The notes under the pieces were generated by a model. It made no database searches. It saw only the letters and a list, made by a program, of their open reading frames with translations, and was not told the origin of the DNA. From positions 1 to 5,601 of the forward strand of contig CAYGHD010000027.1 of assembly GCA_964349675.1 (NCBI GenBank): a stretch of DNA of 5,601 bases. The letters run 5' to 3'. How positions within the stretch are numbered: the first letter of the stretch is position 1; the number at the start of each line of letters is the position of its first letter. This document shows positions 1-5,601 of the stretch, one piece after another. This DNA comes from GWA1-54-10 sp964349675. GTDB taxonomy: Bacteria > Patescibacteriota > Minisyncoccia > Phycocordibacterales > SBAW01. A program made the translations under genes and the position numbers.

Positions 1-2
1 GG

Positions 3-11
3 TTATACACA
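3..11 (+). promoter_or_regulatory. DnaA-box-like 9-mer
   Basis: TTATACACA matches the bacterial DnaA-box consensus TTATNCACA at every position. It sits at the window edge, directly before a strongly AT-rich stretch (about 12-60), a combination found at replication origins. Only this one perfect box is visible, and a single match in 5.6 kb can occur by chance, so it is only a candidate. Sequence to the left of the window would settle it. Confidence 0.3.
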
Positions 12-18
12 GGATAAT

Positions 19-47
19 TTGACATATTTTTAACTATATTATATGGT
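19..47 (+). promoter_or_regulatory. weak sigma70-type promoter candidate for the ATP-grasp gene
   Basis: A perfect -35 TTGACA (19-24) is followed after 17 bases by TATGGT (42-47), a 4/6 match to the -10. TATATG (40-45) is an alternative with a 15-base spacer. The region is AT-rich. Transcription would start near 54, giving a leader of roughly 60 bases that contains the hairpin at 64-86. A second TTGACA at 61-66 has no acceptable -10 at the right distance and lies in that hairpin. Confidence 0.35.
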
Positions 48-63
48 TATTTTTGGAAAGTTG

Positions 64-90
64 ACATCAGATAGATAATCTGGTGTTTTT
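64..90 (+). terminator. terminator-like hairpin upstream of the ATP-grasp gene
   Basis: Bases 64-72 (ACATCAGAT) pair with 78-86 (ATCTGGTGT) as nine pairs with one G-U wobble, around the loop AGATA. A run of five T (86-90) follows. The shape is that of an intrinsic terminator, although the stem is only moderately GC-rich. It may end a gene lying left of the window, or it may sit in the leader of the ATP-grasp gene if the promoter candidate at 19-47 is real. Confidence 0.45.
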
Positions 91-108
91 GTAACTTCAT
101 GTTGAAGC

Positions 109-113
109 GAGGG
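109..113 (+). promoter_or_regulatory. Shine-Dalgarno-like site of the ATP-grasp gene
   Basis: GAGGG lies 4 bases before the ATG at 118. An in-frame TGA at 103-105 excludes an upstream start, so the ATG at 118 is well supported. This is the only one of the three genes with a recognisable purine-rich ribosome-binding site. Confidence 0.5.
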
Positions 114-117
114 AAGC

Positions 118-1386
118 ATGTCAGAGCTCTATAGCGGGCTATGTCACCAACACATCAACCCCACCGGAGGAATAATCTTCTGCTTGGGTGACAGTGGAGG
201 TCCGTTCGACCGTAAAGGCAACGATATGTACGAGCGGTCAGCGCCGCTGACTGCCTTGTCTGCGTTGCGGCCGGGGATTGATATTGCCATCGTTCCTGAT
301 GGTGAGCTCGAGCAGGCTGCCGCGACCTTCTACCGTCAGATACTTGGCCTGGAGTCCTGGCAGATACAATTTGCACCAGGAGGTTTCCGCACTCTGGAAA
401 CGAGCGTCTGTGGCGACATGGAGGCTCGTATATACGAACTGGCTCGTAATGGGTCGTTCGTCCTCGCGACTTCGTATGTGCATGACGCTGCAGAGTGGCT
501 AGCGGACAGGATCCAAGTGCCGCTCTATGGAGACTCGTGGCGTTGGCGCAAACAATATGGAAAGGTCGCGCTCCATAGCCACATCGATCCAGGCAAACAA
601 CACTCTCCTGCTCTTGACCAACTAGACGGCTTAATTATCCCCAAGGGATATGTCGCTGATACGCGAGCCGAGCTGATGAACGCGTTTTCAGCGCTGGTTT
701 CTGCAGGGAATACTAAGTTGGTGTTGAAGCCAGCGTTTGCTGATGCGGGCGAAGGTATCATCTACCTCACGAAACACGACAGACGCCAGGTTGAGGAGTA
801 CGACTTTAAGTTTGGACCGGCTATTCTTGAGGAGAGGATAGCTCTTGCGTACGACCGCGAGCTTGGCGGGCATGTATCCCCAAGTATCCACTGGGCTGGG
901 CCCTTTACGGGTCTGCCAACCAGCCAGATGGTTGAGGATACAGAGTACAGGGGGATGTGCTATCCTGCCCGGCTTACTGGATCCCTGTACGCACAAGCCA
1001 TTTCCATGGTGCGAGCATACGTGGAGTTTTCCAAACCGAAAGGTTTTGGGGGTGTCGATTTCATCTGTGATCGAGACCAACGGCTCTTCCTGTGTGACGT
1101 CAACAATGGGCGGTGTACGGAAGCAATTCCGCCACTGTTGTTTGCTTCACAATATGGAGTAACAGGTCAACAAGTGCTTCTAACGCGCAAGTACTGCCCA
1201 GAAGACTCCATCTGGGCGCTCTGGAGTAGGCTGGAAGCAGCAGGATCTGCCTGGCATCCTGGGCAAAGTTCTGGCGGTGTCTTTCCTCTCATGCACTTGG
1301 AGGAAAAAACGGGCATGCTCGTTGCTCAGGCGCCGACTGTGCAAGAAGCGCGCGCGCTTCTGCGGCAGGCAACAGAAACCTTCTGA
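118..1386 (+). CDS. ATP-grasp superfamily carboxylate ligase, substrate unknown
   Basis: This 422-residue cytoplasmic protein probably couples ATP hydrolysis to joining a carboxylate to an amine through an acyl-phosphate. The N-terminal part (about 17-200) opens with a Gly-rich stretch (GGIIFCLGDSGGPFDRKG) and resembles the pre-ATP-grasp region of peptide-ligase-like proteins such as PGM1. The ATP-grasp fold follows. It has the nucleotide-binding lysine in LVLKP (K204), a flexible Gly/Ala loop ADAGEGI (208-214), an acidic pair LEER (E238/E239), GGVDF with D314, and the metal and substrate motif DVNNGR (D327, N329 or N330, R332). That last motif has one more residue than the usual E-x-N-x-R. 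There is no signal peptide or membrane segment. Eight cysteines are present. Unlike rpoB, it uses AGG/AGA arginine codons repeatedly. A strong terminator follows the stop. The superfamily is fairly sure; the substrate and the PGM1-like label are inference. Confidence 0.8.
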   Translation: MSELYSGLCHQHINPTGGIIFCLGDSGGPFDRKGNDMYERSAPLTALSALRPGIDIAIVPDGELEQAAATFYRQILGLESWQIQFAPGGFRTLETSVCGDMEARIYELARNGSFVLATSYVHDAAEWLADRIQVPLYGDSWRWRKQYGKVALHSHIDPGKQHSPALDQLDGLIIPKGYVADTRAELMNAFSALVSAGNTKLVLKPAFADAGEGIIYLTKHDRRQVEEYDFKFGPAILEERIALAYDRELGGHVSPSIHWAGPFTGLPTSQMVEDTEYRGMCYPARLTGSLYAQAISMVRAYVEFSKPKGFGGVDFICDRDQRLFLCDVNNGRCTEAIPPLLFASQYGVTGQQVLLTRKYCPEDSIWALWSRLEAAGSAWHPGQSSGGVFPLMHLEEKTGMLVAQAPTVQEARALLRQATETF

Positions 1387-1395
1387 CGACCAGAC

Positions 1396-1437
1396 AATAC
1401 CGTAGCAGTTCTTCTTGAGCTGGTACGGTATTTTTTT
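1396..1437 (+). terminator. strong intrinsic terminator after the ATP-grasp gene
   Basis: AATACCGTA (1396-1404) pairs perfectly with TACGGTATT (1424-1432). Past one G-G mismatch the stem continues with CAGTTC/GAGCTG (one wobble) around a TTCTT loop. A run of seven T (1431-1437) overlaps the 3' arm. It starts 10 bases after the TGA stop and separates this gene from the amidotransferase. Confidence 0.9.
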
Positions 1438-1444
1438 ACATACG

Positions 1445-1471
1445 TAGACAACGAAACTTTTTAATTATATT
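1445..1471 (+). promoter_or_regulatory. promoter candidate giving a leaderless or near-leaderless amidotransferase mRNA
   Basis: TAGACA (1445-1450, 5/6 match to the -35) precedes TATATT (1466-1471, 5/6 match to the -10) with a 15-base spacer. TATTGT (1468-1473) is the alternative at 17 bases. The stretch between the terminator and the ATG is AT-rich. With this -10, transcription would begin within a few bases of the ATG at 1480. No Shine-Dalgarno is present in 1455-1479. Confidence 0.5.
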
Positions 1472-1479
1472 GTTTTTAT

Positions 1480-2223
1480 ATGAAGAAAATTCTTGTTATT
1501 CAATCTTACAGAGATATGGAAAGCGCCGAGGGCGAGCGTCGCGACTACGCGCGCACACTTGCTGAGCACGCTGAGCTTACTTTCATATCCACCCTGGATA
1601 CTCAAATTCAGTGGAAGGACCCGGAAGCTATTTTGGCAGGGTATCAGGGAGTGATTTTTGGGGGGTCAAGTGATTTTGACTTTGATGGAGGTCGAGAGGC
1701 CTCTGACCCTGTTTTGAGTGATTCTAAGACAATACTTGAACGTATGCGCCCGTTAGTTGTTTATATTTTGCAAGAAGAGTTTCCTTGTATGGGTATTTGT
1801 TACGGGCACCAGCTCATTGGACTTGCGCAAGGAGGAATGGTTAAAAACGATAAGGTACAAAATAAACTTGGAACTTTCAAAATAACGCTTACTAATGAAG
1901 GAAAAGCAGACAAGCTGTTCAGTACGCTTCCCGCCACCTTTATGGCTCAATACGATCACAAAGACAGCCTTACAGAAATGCCCCAGGGCGCTGTACTGCT
2001 AGGGGCTGGTGAGCGTTGTCACTTCAGTATTTTGCGATACGGAACAGCTTGTTACACTATCCAATTTCACGTCGAGTTTACAGAAAATGAAATGAGGGCT
2101 GAATACCGCGTGTCTTCCGAGCGTTTCCCGGTGGATGTGCCGCTCGAGCACATTATCCAATCTTCACCAGAAGCATCGCAGATTCTCCCTCTTTTTGTGG
2201 AGAAAGTGTGTGCAAAAGATTAG
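1480..2223 (+). CDS. stand-alone class I glutamine amidotransferase (GMP-synthase GATase-like)
   Basis: This 247-residue cytoplasmic protein should hydrolyse glutamine to glutamate and ammonia, normally for a partner synthase. The class I (triad) fold is clear. It has a start strand KKILVIQSY, an oxyanion-side FGGSSDF (60-66), the nucleophile elbow MGICYGHQ with C107, an AQYDHKDS segment (156-163) like the H-x-D region of GMP synthase GATase domains, and QFHVEF with H197 and E199 completing the triad. The usual proline of FHPE is valine. No synthetase domain is fused and none is encoded next to it. The start is fixed by an in-frame TAA at 1462-1464 with no other start codon after it. An ATP-grasp ligase lies upstream beyond a strong terminator, so a functional pairing is only inferred. 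It could also act on a gamma-glutamyl compound rather than supply ammonia. Confidence 0.85.
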   Translation: MKKILVIQSYRDMESAEGERRDYARTLAEHAELTFISTLDTQIQWKDPEAILAGYQGVIFGGSSDFDFDGGREASDPVLSDSKTILERMRPLVVYILQEEFPCMGICYGHQLIGLAQGGMVKNDKVQNKLGTFKITLTNEGKADKLFSTLPATFMAQYDHKDSLTEMPQGAVLLGAGERCHFSILRYGTACYTIQFHVEFTENEMRAEYRVSSERFPVDVPLEHIIQSSPEASQILPLFVEKVCAKD

Positions 2224-2227
2224 CTTT

Positions 2228-2248
2228 CCTTGCTACATAAGGCTTTTT
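2228..2248 (+). terminator. weak terminator candidate after the amidotransferase gene
   Basis: CCTT (2228-2231) pairs with AAGG (2239-2242) around a 7-base loop. A C and five T (2244-2248) follow. AAAAG at 2214-2218 could add pairing with CTTTT at 2243-2247 across a bulge. It lies just after the TAG stop (2221-2223), but the stem is short. Confidence 0.3.
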
Positions 2249-2264
2249 AACGTGCCTTGTAGAC

Positions 2265-2292
2265 TTGACACCCTTTTGAGGGGGAGTACAAT
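2265..2292 (+). promoter_or_regulatory. near-consensus sigma70-type promoter for the rpoB leader
   Basis: A perfect TTGACA (2265-2270) is followed after 16 bases by TACAAT (2287-2292, 5/6). This is the best promoter in the window. The spacer contains CCCT-TTTG-AGGG, an imperfect dyad that might be an operator. Transcription is predicted to start around 2298-2300, about 280 bases before the rpoB start codon, which leaves a long 5' leader. Confidence 0.75.
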
Positions 2293-2297
2293 AGCAA

Positions 2298-2327
2298 ATG
2301 AAACAAAGCGGGGTATTTGGGGGATAA
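2298..2327 (+). CDS. possible 9-codon leader peptide upstream of rpoB
   Basis: ATG at 2298 opens MKQSGVFGG and ends at TAA (2325-2327). The ATG begins 5 bases after the -10 hexamer, so it would lie at or next to the mRNA 5' end and would need leaderless initiation. The ORF is too short for coding statistics. It is listed because it precedes a terminator-like structure, the layout of a translation-coupled attenuator. It may be chance. Confidence 0.2.
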   Translation: MKQSGVFGG

Positions 2328-2380
2328 AACCTTCAAATTGAATGAGTTTTGAGTGCTGGGTTTCGGTAGACAATTGAATA

Positions 2381-2394
2381 GTGGCAAGTGCCAC
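2381..2394 (+). repeat. small hairpin in the rpoB leader
   Basis: GTGGC (2381-2385) and GCCAC (2390-2394) form five perfect pairs around AAGT. GGGT at 2358-2361 can compete by pairing with ACCC at 2393-2396, so this element may also switch partners. Confidence 0.4.
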
Positions 2395-2405
2395 CCGAGA
2401 GCGAG

Positions 2406-2458
2406 GCCAAAAGCTGAGCGGGGGAGCGTATATGCGCTCGCTTTTTTCGCGTTTTGGC
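2406..2458 (+). terminator. attenuator-like stem-loop with alternative pairing in the rpoB leader
   Basis: AAAAGC (2409-2414) and GAGCG (2416-2420), separated by one bulged T, pair with CGCTC-GC-TTTT (2435-2445). The T run covers 2442-2447, as in an intrinsic terminator. A second GAGCG copy (2424-2428) can take over CGCTC. GCCAAAA (2406-2412) can instead pair perfectly with TTTTGGC (2452-2458), drawing the A tract away from the first T run. It lies about 150 bases after the predicted transcript start and 120 bases before rpoB. Its regulatory role is inferred from the pairing only. Confidence 0.45.
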
Positions 2459-2568
2459 TCTGTGGATAGGTCGCTTGACTGGAGTTGCTCAATAACAGTC
2501 AAGACATTTCCAAAATCTGTAGTAAGTGCGATTGCCAGCGTCCACTCATTATTAGTTCGCTTCATTCA

Positions 2569-2574
2569 TATAAG
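2569..2574 (+). promoter_or_regulatory. -10-like TATAAG next to the rpoB start codon
   Basis: TATAAG is a 5/6 match to the -10 and ends 5 bases before the ATG at 2580. No convincing -35 lies 16-18 bases upstream. If used, it would produce a leaderless rpoB mRNA. No Shine-Dalgarno is visible in the preceding 20 bases. It could equally be chance in an AT-rich spot. Confidence 0.25.
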
Positions 2575-2579
2575 CGCTT

Positions 2580-5500
2580 ATGCGTACACAGAAGTTTTTT
2601 AGCCGCTACCGCACCCCGCGCGTAGAGACTCCCAACCTCGTCGCAGCCCAGGTCGACTCCTACAGTTTGCTCCTTAAAGAAGGAGTAAAAGAAATATTCA
2701 AAGAGTTCACCCCGATTAAAGACTACTCGGGTAAAAAGTTTGATCTTGAGTTTGTAAAAATAGAGCTTGGCGAACCTAAGTTTGACGAGCATTACGCAAA
2801 AGCGCAAAAGATGTCACTCGACATCCCGCTACGCGCCATTGTTCGGTTGAAGAATAAAGCGCAAGGAACTGAAAAAGAGCAAGAAATCTTTCTTGCGGAT
2901 TTTCCGTTGATGACCGACCACGGCACCTTTGTGATAAACGGTGTCGAGCGCGTCATTGTGCCGCAGCTCGCACGTTCATATGGCGTCTTTTTTACCGCTG
3001 AAGAGGTAAAGGGTAAACGCCACTTCGGCGCAAAAGTAATCCCTGCCCGTGGCGCATGGATAGAAATCGAGGCGGATGCTGATGGCCAGCTCCAGGTGCG
3101 CATCGACCGCAAGCGCAAATTCCCTGCAACGTCACTGTTGCGGGTGCTTGGCGCGCATACTGATGCCGACCTTAAAAAGCTTTTCACTTCAGAGCTTGGA
3201 CGCGCATGGATGGAGACGGCGCTCGAAAAAGACCCTGCAAAATCTGTAGACGACGCATATGTTGAAATCCATAAACGCCTTCGTGATGGTGACTTGGCAA
3301 CTGCTGCAAACGCACGCGACTATATCAACTCTATTTTTAGCGAAGAGCGTTACGACTTGTCCCGCGTTGGCCGCTACCGCTTTAACCAGCGTTTTGACCT
3401 CTCGCTCGATGAAAAAGATCTTGCACGCAAAACACTATCTCTGGCAGATGTGGTTATTGTGCTTGACCATGTACTCAAACTCGAGAATGACCCAGAAGCA
3501 GTTGAAGACAATATCGACCACCTAGGCAGCCGCCGTGTACGCTATGTCGGCGAGATGCTCCAGCAGCGCCTGCGCGTTGGACTCACCCACATGAAGCGCA
3601 ACATTCAAGACAGAATGTCGACGATTGACACCGATGCAACAATGCCGCAGCAGTTTGTAAACCCACGACCACTCCAAGCTCGTATTAAAGAGTTTTTCAC
3701 GACCAACCAACTTTCGCAGTTCATGCAGCAAGAAAACGCGCTGACCGAGCTCGAACACTTGCGCACACTCTCTGCACTTGGTCCTGGTGGTTTGACCCGC
3801 GAGCGCGCTGGTTTTGAGGTGCGCGACGTGCACCCCAGCCACTACGGTCGTCTGTGCCCAATCCACACACCTGAGGGTCCAAACATTGGGCTTATTTTGC
3901 GTCTCTCAACATTTGCCCGGCTCAACGAGTTTGGCATGATCGAAACTCCCTACGTCAAAGTAGCAAACGGTAAAGTGACCGGCGAAGTGGTGTATCTAAA
4001 TGCCGCTGAAGAAGAAAAGCAGTGCATCGCGCATGGTGCAACAAAAGTCGAAGACGGCGGACGCATCACTGAAGACATGGTTGAGGTGCGCCTCAACGGA
4101 TCGCCAGCGCGCGTTGCTCGCAATCAGGTTAACTATATCGACGTTGACCCAGCACAGCCATTTTCTATCGCAACATCGATGATTCCGTTTCTTGAGCACG
4201 ACGATGCAAACCGCGCGCTCATGGGTTCGAACATGCAAAAGCAGGCAACTCCCTGCATCGTCCCCGAGGCACCGTTGGTGGCAACTGGTATGGAAGGTCG
4301 TGCTGCGCGCGACACAGGCCGCCTCATTATCGCAAAAGAGGCAGGTACGGTGGTGCAAGCAGACGGCAAACGCATCATTGTCCGCAATGAAAAAGGTAAG
4401 GAAATTGAATACCCGTTGGTTAACTTTGTCCGCACCAACGGTTTTACCGCGCTCCATCAGCGCCCTGCAGTTTCAGTCGGCACTAAAGTAAAACAGGGCG
4501 ACCTACTTGGCGACACCTCAACATCTGACGATGGGCAGTTGGCGCTCGGCCAAAACGCCCTCGTCGCCTTTATGTGCTGGTCTGGTGCAAACTACGAAGA
4601 CGCAATCATCATCTCTGAGCGTCTCGTCAAAAATTCTAAATTCGCTTCCATCCATATCGAGGAGTTTGTCTGCAACGTCCGTGACACAAAATTGGGGCCT
4701 GAAGAGACGACACACGATATTCCAAACGTATCTGAAACAAAACTCCGCAACCTCGACGAAGACGGCATTATCCGCACTGGGTCTGAAGTGCGTCCGGGCG
4801 ACATCTTGGTGGGTAAAATCACACCAAAAGGCGAGACACAACTTACCCCTGAAGAGCGCTTGCTCCGCAGTATCTTCGGCGACAAAGCACGCGACGTAAA
4901 AGACTCATCGCTGCGTATGGAAAACGGCAAGCGTGGCCGCATCATTGGCGTTAAAGTATTTTCTCGTGAAGCAGGACACAGCCTGGAAAGCGGCATCATC
5001 AAGCGTATCCATATTGAAATTGCGCAGCTCCGCACGGTGTCTGTCGGTGACAAACTCGCCGGCCGCCACGGCAACAAGGGAGTTATCTCCCGCATCTTGC
5101 CCGAGGAGGATATGCCCTACATGGAAGATGGTCGCCCAGTTGACGTCATCTTGACTCCGCTTGGTGTGCCGAGCCGTATGAACTTGGGACAGATCCTCGA
5201 ACTCCATTTGGGGTTGGCAGCAAACACGCTTAACTACCAAGCAATCTGTCCGCCATTTGCAGGTGCTACCGAAGGCGAGATCCGCGAAGAGCTCAGTAAA
5301 GCGGGCTTTAACGAAAGTGGAAAGATGAAGCTCTATGACGGCCGCACTGGCGAGCAGTTTGAGCAAGACATCTCAGTGGGGTACATGTACATCCTCAAAC
5401 TCCACCACATGGTGGAAGATAAAATCCACATGCGCTCTATTGGGCCCTACTCTCTTATTACCCAGCAGCCGCTCGGTGGTAAGGCACAAGGCGGTGGCCA

Positions 5501-5601
5501 GCGTTTTGGAGAAATGGAAGTGTGGGCACTGCTGGGCTATGGCGCTGCATATACGCTTCGCGAAATGCTCACCATTAAGTCCGACGACATCATGGGCCGT
5601 T
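2580..5601 (+). CDS. rpoB: DNA-directed RNA polymerase subunit beta, 3' end outside the window
   Basis: This is the beta subunit of RNA polymerase, forming one pincer and part of the active centre. About 1007 residues are present. By comparison with E. coli RpoB, roughly the last 60-100 are missing. An in-frame TAA at 2571-2573 fixes the start at ATG 2580. Landmarks in order: the N-terminal FFSRYRTPRVETPN, GTFVINGVERVIVPQ (Q129, the E. coli Q148 position), DNIDHLGSRR, the rifampicin region QLSQFM to LSALGPGG (377-401), CPIHTPEGPNIGLI, HDDANRALMG (N544/R545), NYEDAI (E673/D674), TPKGETQLTPEE, DSSLR (775-779), GDKLAGRHGNKG with the active-site lysines K825 and K833, LGVPSRMNLGQ, and GGKAQGGGQRFGEMEVWAL. 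Only about 45 residues separate DSSLR from GDK, so the large E. coli insertion there is absent. Q383, T396 and K554 replace D516, R529 and R687 of E. coli. Arginine codons are almost all CGY. rpoC is expected downstream. Confidence 0.98.
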   Translation, partial: MRTQKFFSRYRTPRVETPNLVAAQVDSYSLLLKEGVKEIFKEFTPIKDYSGKKFDLEFVKIELGEPKFDEHYAKAQKMSLDIPLRAIVRLKNKAQGTEKEQEIFLADFPLMTDHGTFVINGVERVIVPQLARSYGVFFTAEEVKGKRHFGAKVIPARGAWIEIEADADGQLQVRIDRKRKFPATSLLRVLGAHTDADLKKLFTSELGRAWMETALEKDPAKSVDDAYVEIHKRLRDGDLATAANARDYINSIFSEERYDLSRVGRYRFNQRFDLSLDEKDLARKTLSLADVVIVLDHVLKLENDPEAVEDNIDHLGSRRVRYVGEMLQQRLRVGLTHMKRNIQDRMSTIDTDATMPQQFVNPRPLQARIKEFFTTNQLSQFMQQENALTELEHLRTLSALGPGGLTRERAGFEVRDVHPSHYGRLCPIHTPEGPNIGLILRLSTFARLNEFGMIETPYVKVANGKVTGEVVYLNAAEEEKQCIAHGATKVEDGGRITEDMVEVRLNGSPARVARNQVNYIDVDPAQPFSIATSMIPFLEHDDANRALMGSNMQKQATPCIVPEAPLVATGMEGRAARDTGRLIIAKEAGTVVQADGKRIIVRNEKGKEIEYPLVNFVRTNGFTALHQRPAVSVGTKVKQGDLLGDTSTSDDGQLALGQNALVAFMCWSGANYEDAIIISERLVKNSKFASIHIEEFVCNVRDTKLGPEETTHDIPNVSETKLRNLDEDGIIRTGSEVRPGDILVGKITPKGETQLTPEERLLRSIFGDKARDVKDSSLRMENGKRGRIIGVKVFSREAGHSLESGIIKRIHIEIAQLRTVSVGDKLAGRHGNKGVISRILPEEDMPYMEDGRPVDVILTPLGVPSRMNLGQILELHLGLAANTLNYQAICPPFAGATEGEIREELSKAGFNESGKMKLYDGRTGEQFEQDISVGYMYILKLHHMVEDKIHMRSIGPYSLITQQPLGGKAQGGGQRFGEMEVWALLGYGAAYTLREMLTIKSDDIMGR

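Larger units (their letters stand above)
2293..2579 (+). promoter_or_regulatory. long structured 5' leader of rpoB, unassigned
   Basis: This gene-free stretch follows the promoter at 2265-2292 and reaches the rpoB ATG. In order it holds a mini-ORF (2298-2327), a weak AAAAC/GTTTT stem (2326-2330 with 2346-2350), a second small ORF of 11 codons from the ATG at 2342, a hairpin GTGGC-AAGT-GCCAC (2381-2394), and the terminator-like region at 2406-2458. About 120 bases without clear structure follow. I do not recognise a riboswitch, T-box or ribosomal-protein leader. A separate small RNA ending near 2447 is an alternative reading. Confidence 0.5.

Noticed and set aside
688..1080. 130-codon minus-strand frame inside the ATP-grasp gene
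   Set aside because: It lies wholly opposite recognisable ATP-grasp motifs, has no promoter or ribosome-binding site of its own, and resembles no family I know.
1384..1463. Read-through of TGA as glycine, extending the ATP-grasp protein
   Set aside because: The extension would run through a strong terminator hairpin, and rpoB shows no in-frame TGA, so standard decoding fits.
2280..2360. G-tracts suggesting a G-quadruplex
   Set aside because: The four tracts are too far apart (loops of 25 and 34 bases), and the first lies upstream of the predicted transcript start.
2388..2396. GGGTGGCAC on the minus strand, resembling the T-box core sequence
   Set aside because: It covers only part of the T-box core, no specifier stem or tRNA-synthetase gene lies downstream on that strand, and the bases are explained by the plus-strand hairpin.
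2381..2602. 73-codon GTG-start frame before rpoB
   Set aside because: It overlaps the rpoB start in another frame, runs through the leader hairpins, and its composition does not look like a protein.
2562..5366. Several long minus-strand frames opposite rpoB
   Set aside because: The plus strand encodes a continuous, well-conserved RpoB. The opposite frames are shadows of its codon pattern.

Overview
The window carries three plus-strand genes. They are an ATP-grasp carboxylate ligase (118-1386), a stand-alone class I glutamine amidotransferase (1480-2223), and rpoB, the RNA polymerase beta subunit, which starts at 2580 and runs off the right edge after about 1007 codons. Minus-strand reading frames are shadows of these genes. 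The compact RpoB without the large E. coli-type insertions, the wording of its N-terminus and of motifs such as IPARGAWIE, and an rpoB that does not follow rplL all suggest a Candidate Phyla Radiation (Patescibacteria) genome. That assignment is from memory of the family, not a search. The code looks standard: TGA ends the first gene, and I saw no in-frame TGA in rpoB.

Layout. Bases 1-117 are AT-rich. They hold a DnaA-box-like 9-mer at the very edge, a weak promoter candidate, a terminator-like hairpin and a Shine-Dalgarno-like GAGGG. The ATP-grasp gene ends at a strong intrinsic terminator (1396-1437). The amidotransferase follows with its own promoter-like elements. Its -10 lies only 8 bases before the ATG and there is no Shine-Dalgarno, so its mRNA may be leaderless. 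The two enzyme genes are therefore neighbours but probably not one operon, and nothing in the sequence proves that they cooperate.

The 356-base gap before rpoB is the most structured non-coding stretch. It has a near-consensus promoter (2265-2292) and a 9-codon mini-ORF starting almost at the predicted transcription start. It then has a small hairpin and a terminator-like stem-loop with a T6 run (2409-2447). The 5' arm of that stem-loop can instead pair with a second T-rich element (2452-2458). This looks like an rpoB leader with possible attenuation, which I cannot match to a known leader. Inside rpoB, positions equivalent to E. coli D516, R529 and R687, all linked to rifampicin resistance, are Q, T and K, which predicts natural insensitivity to rifampicin.
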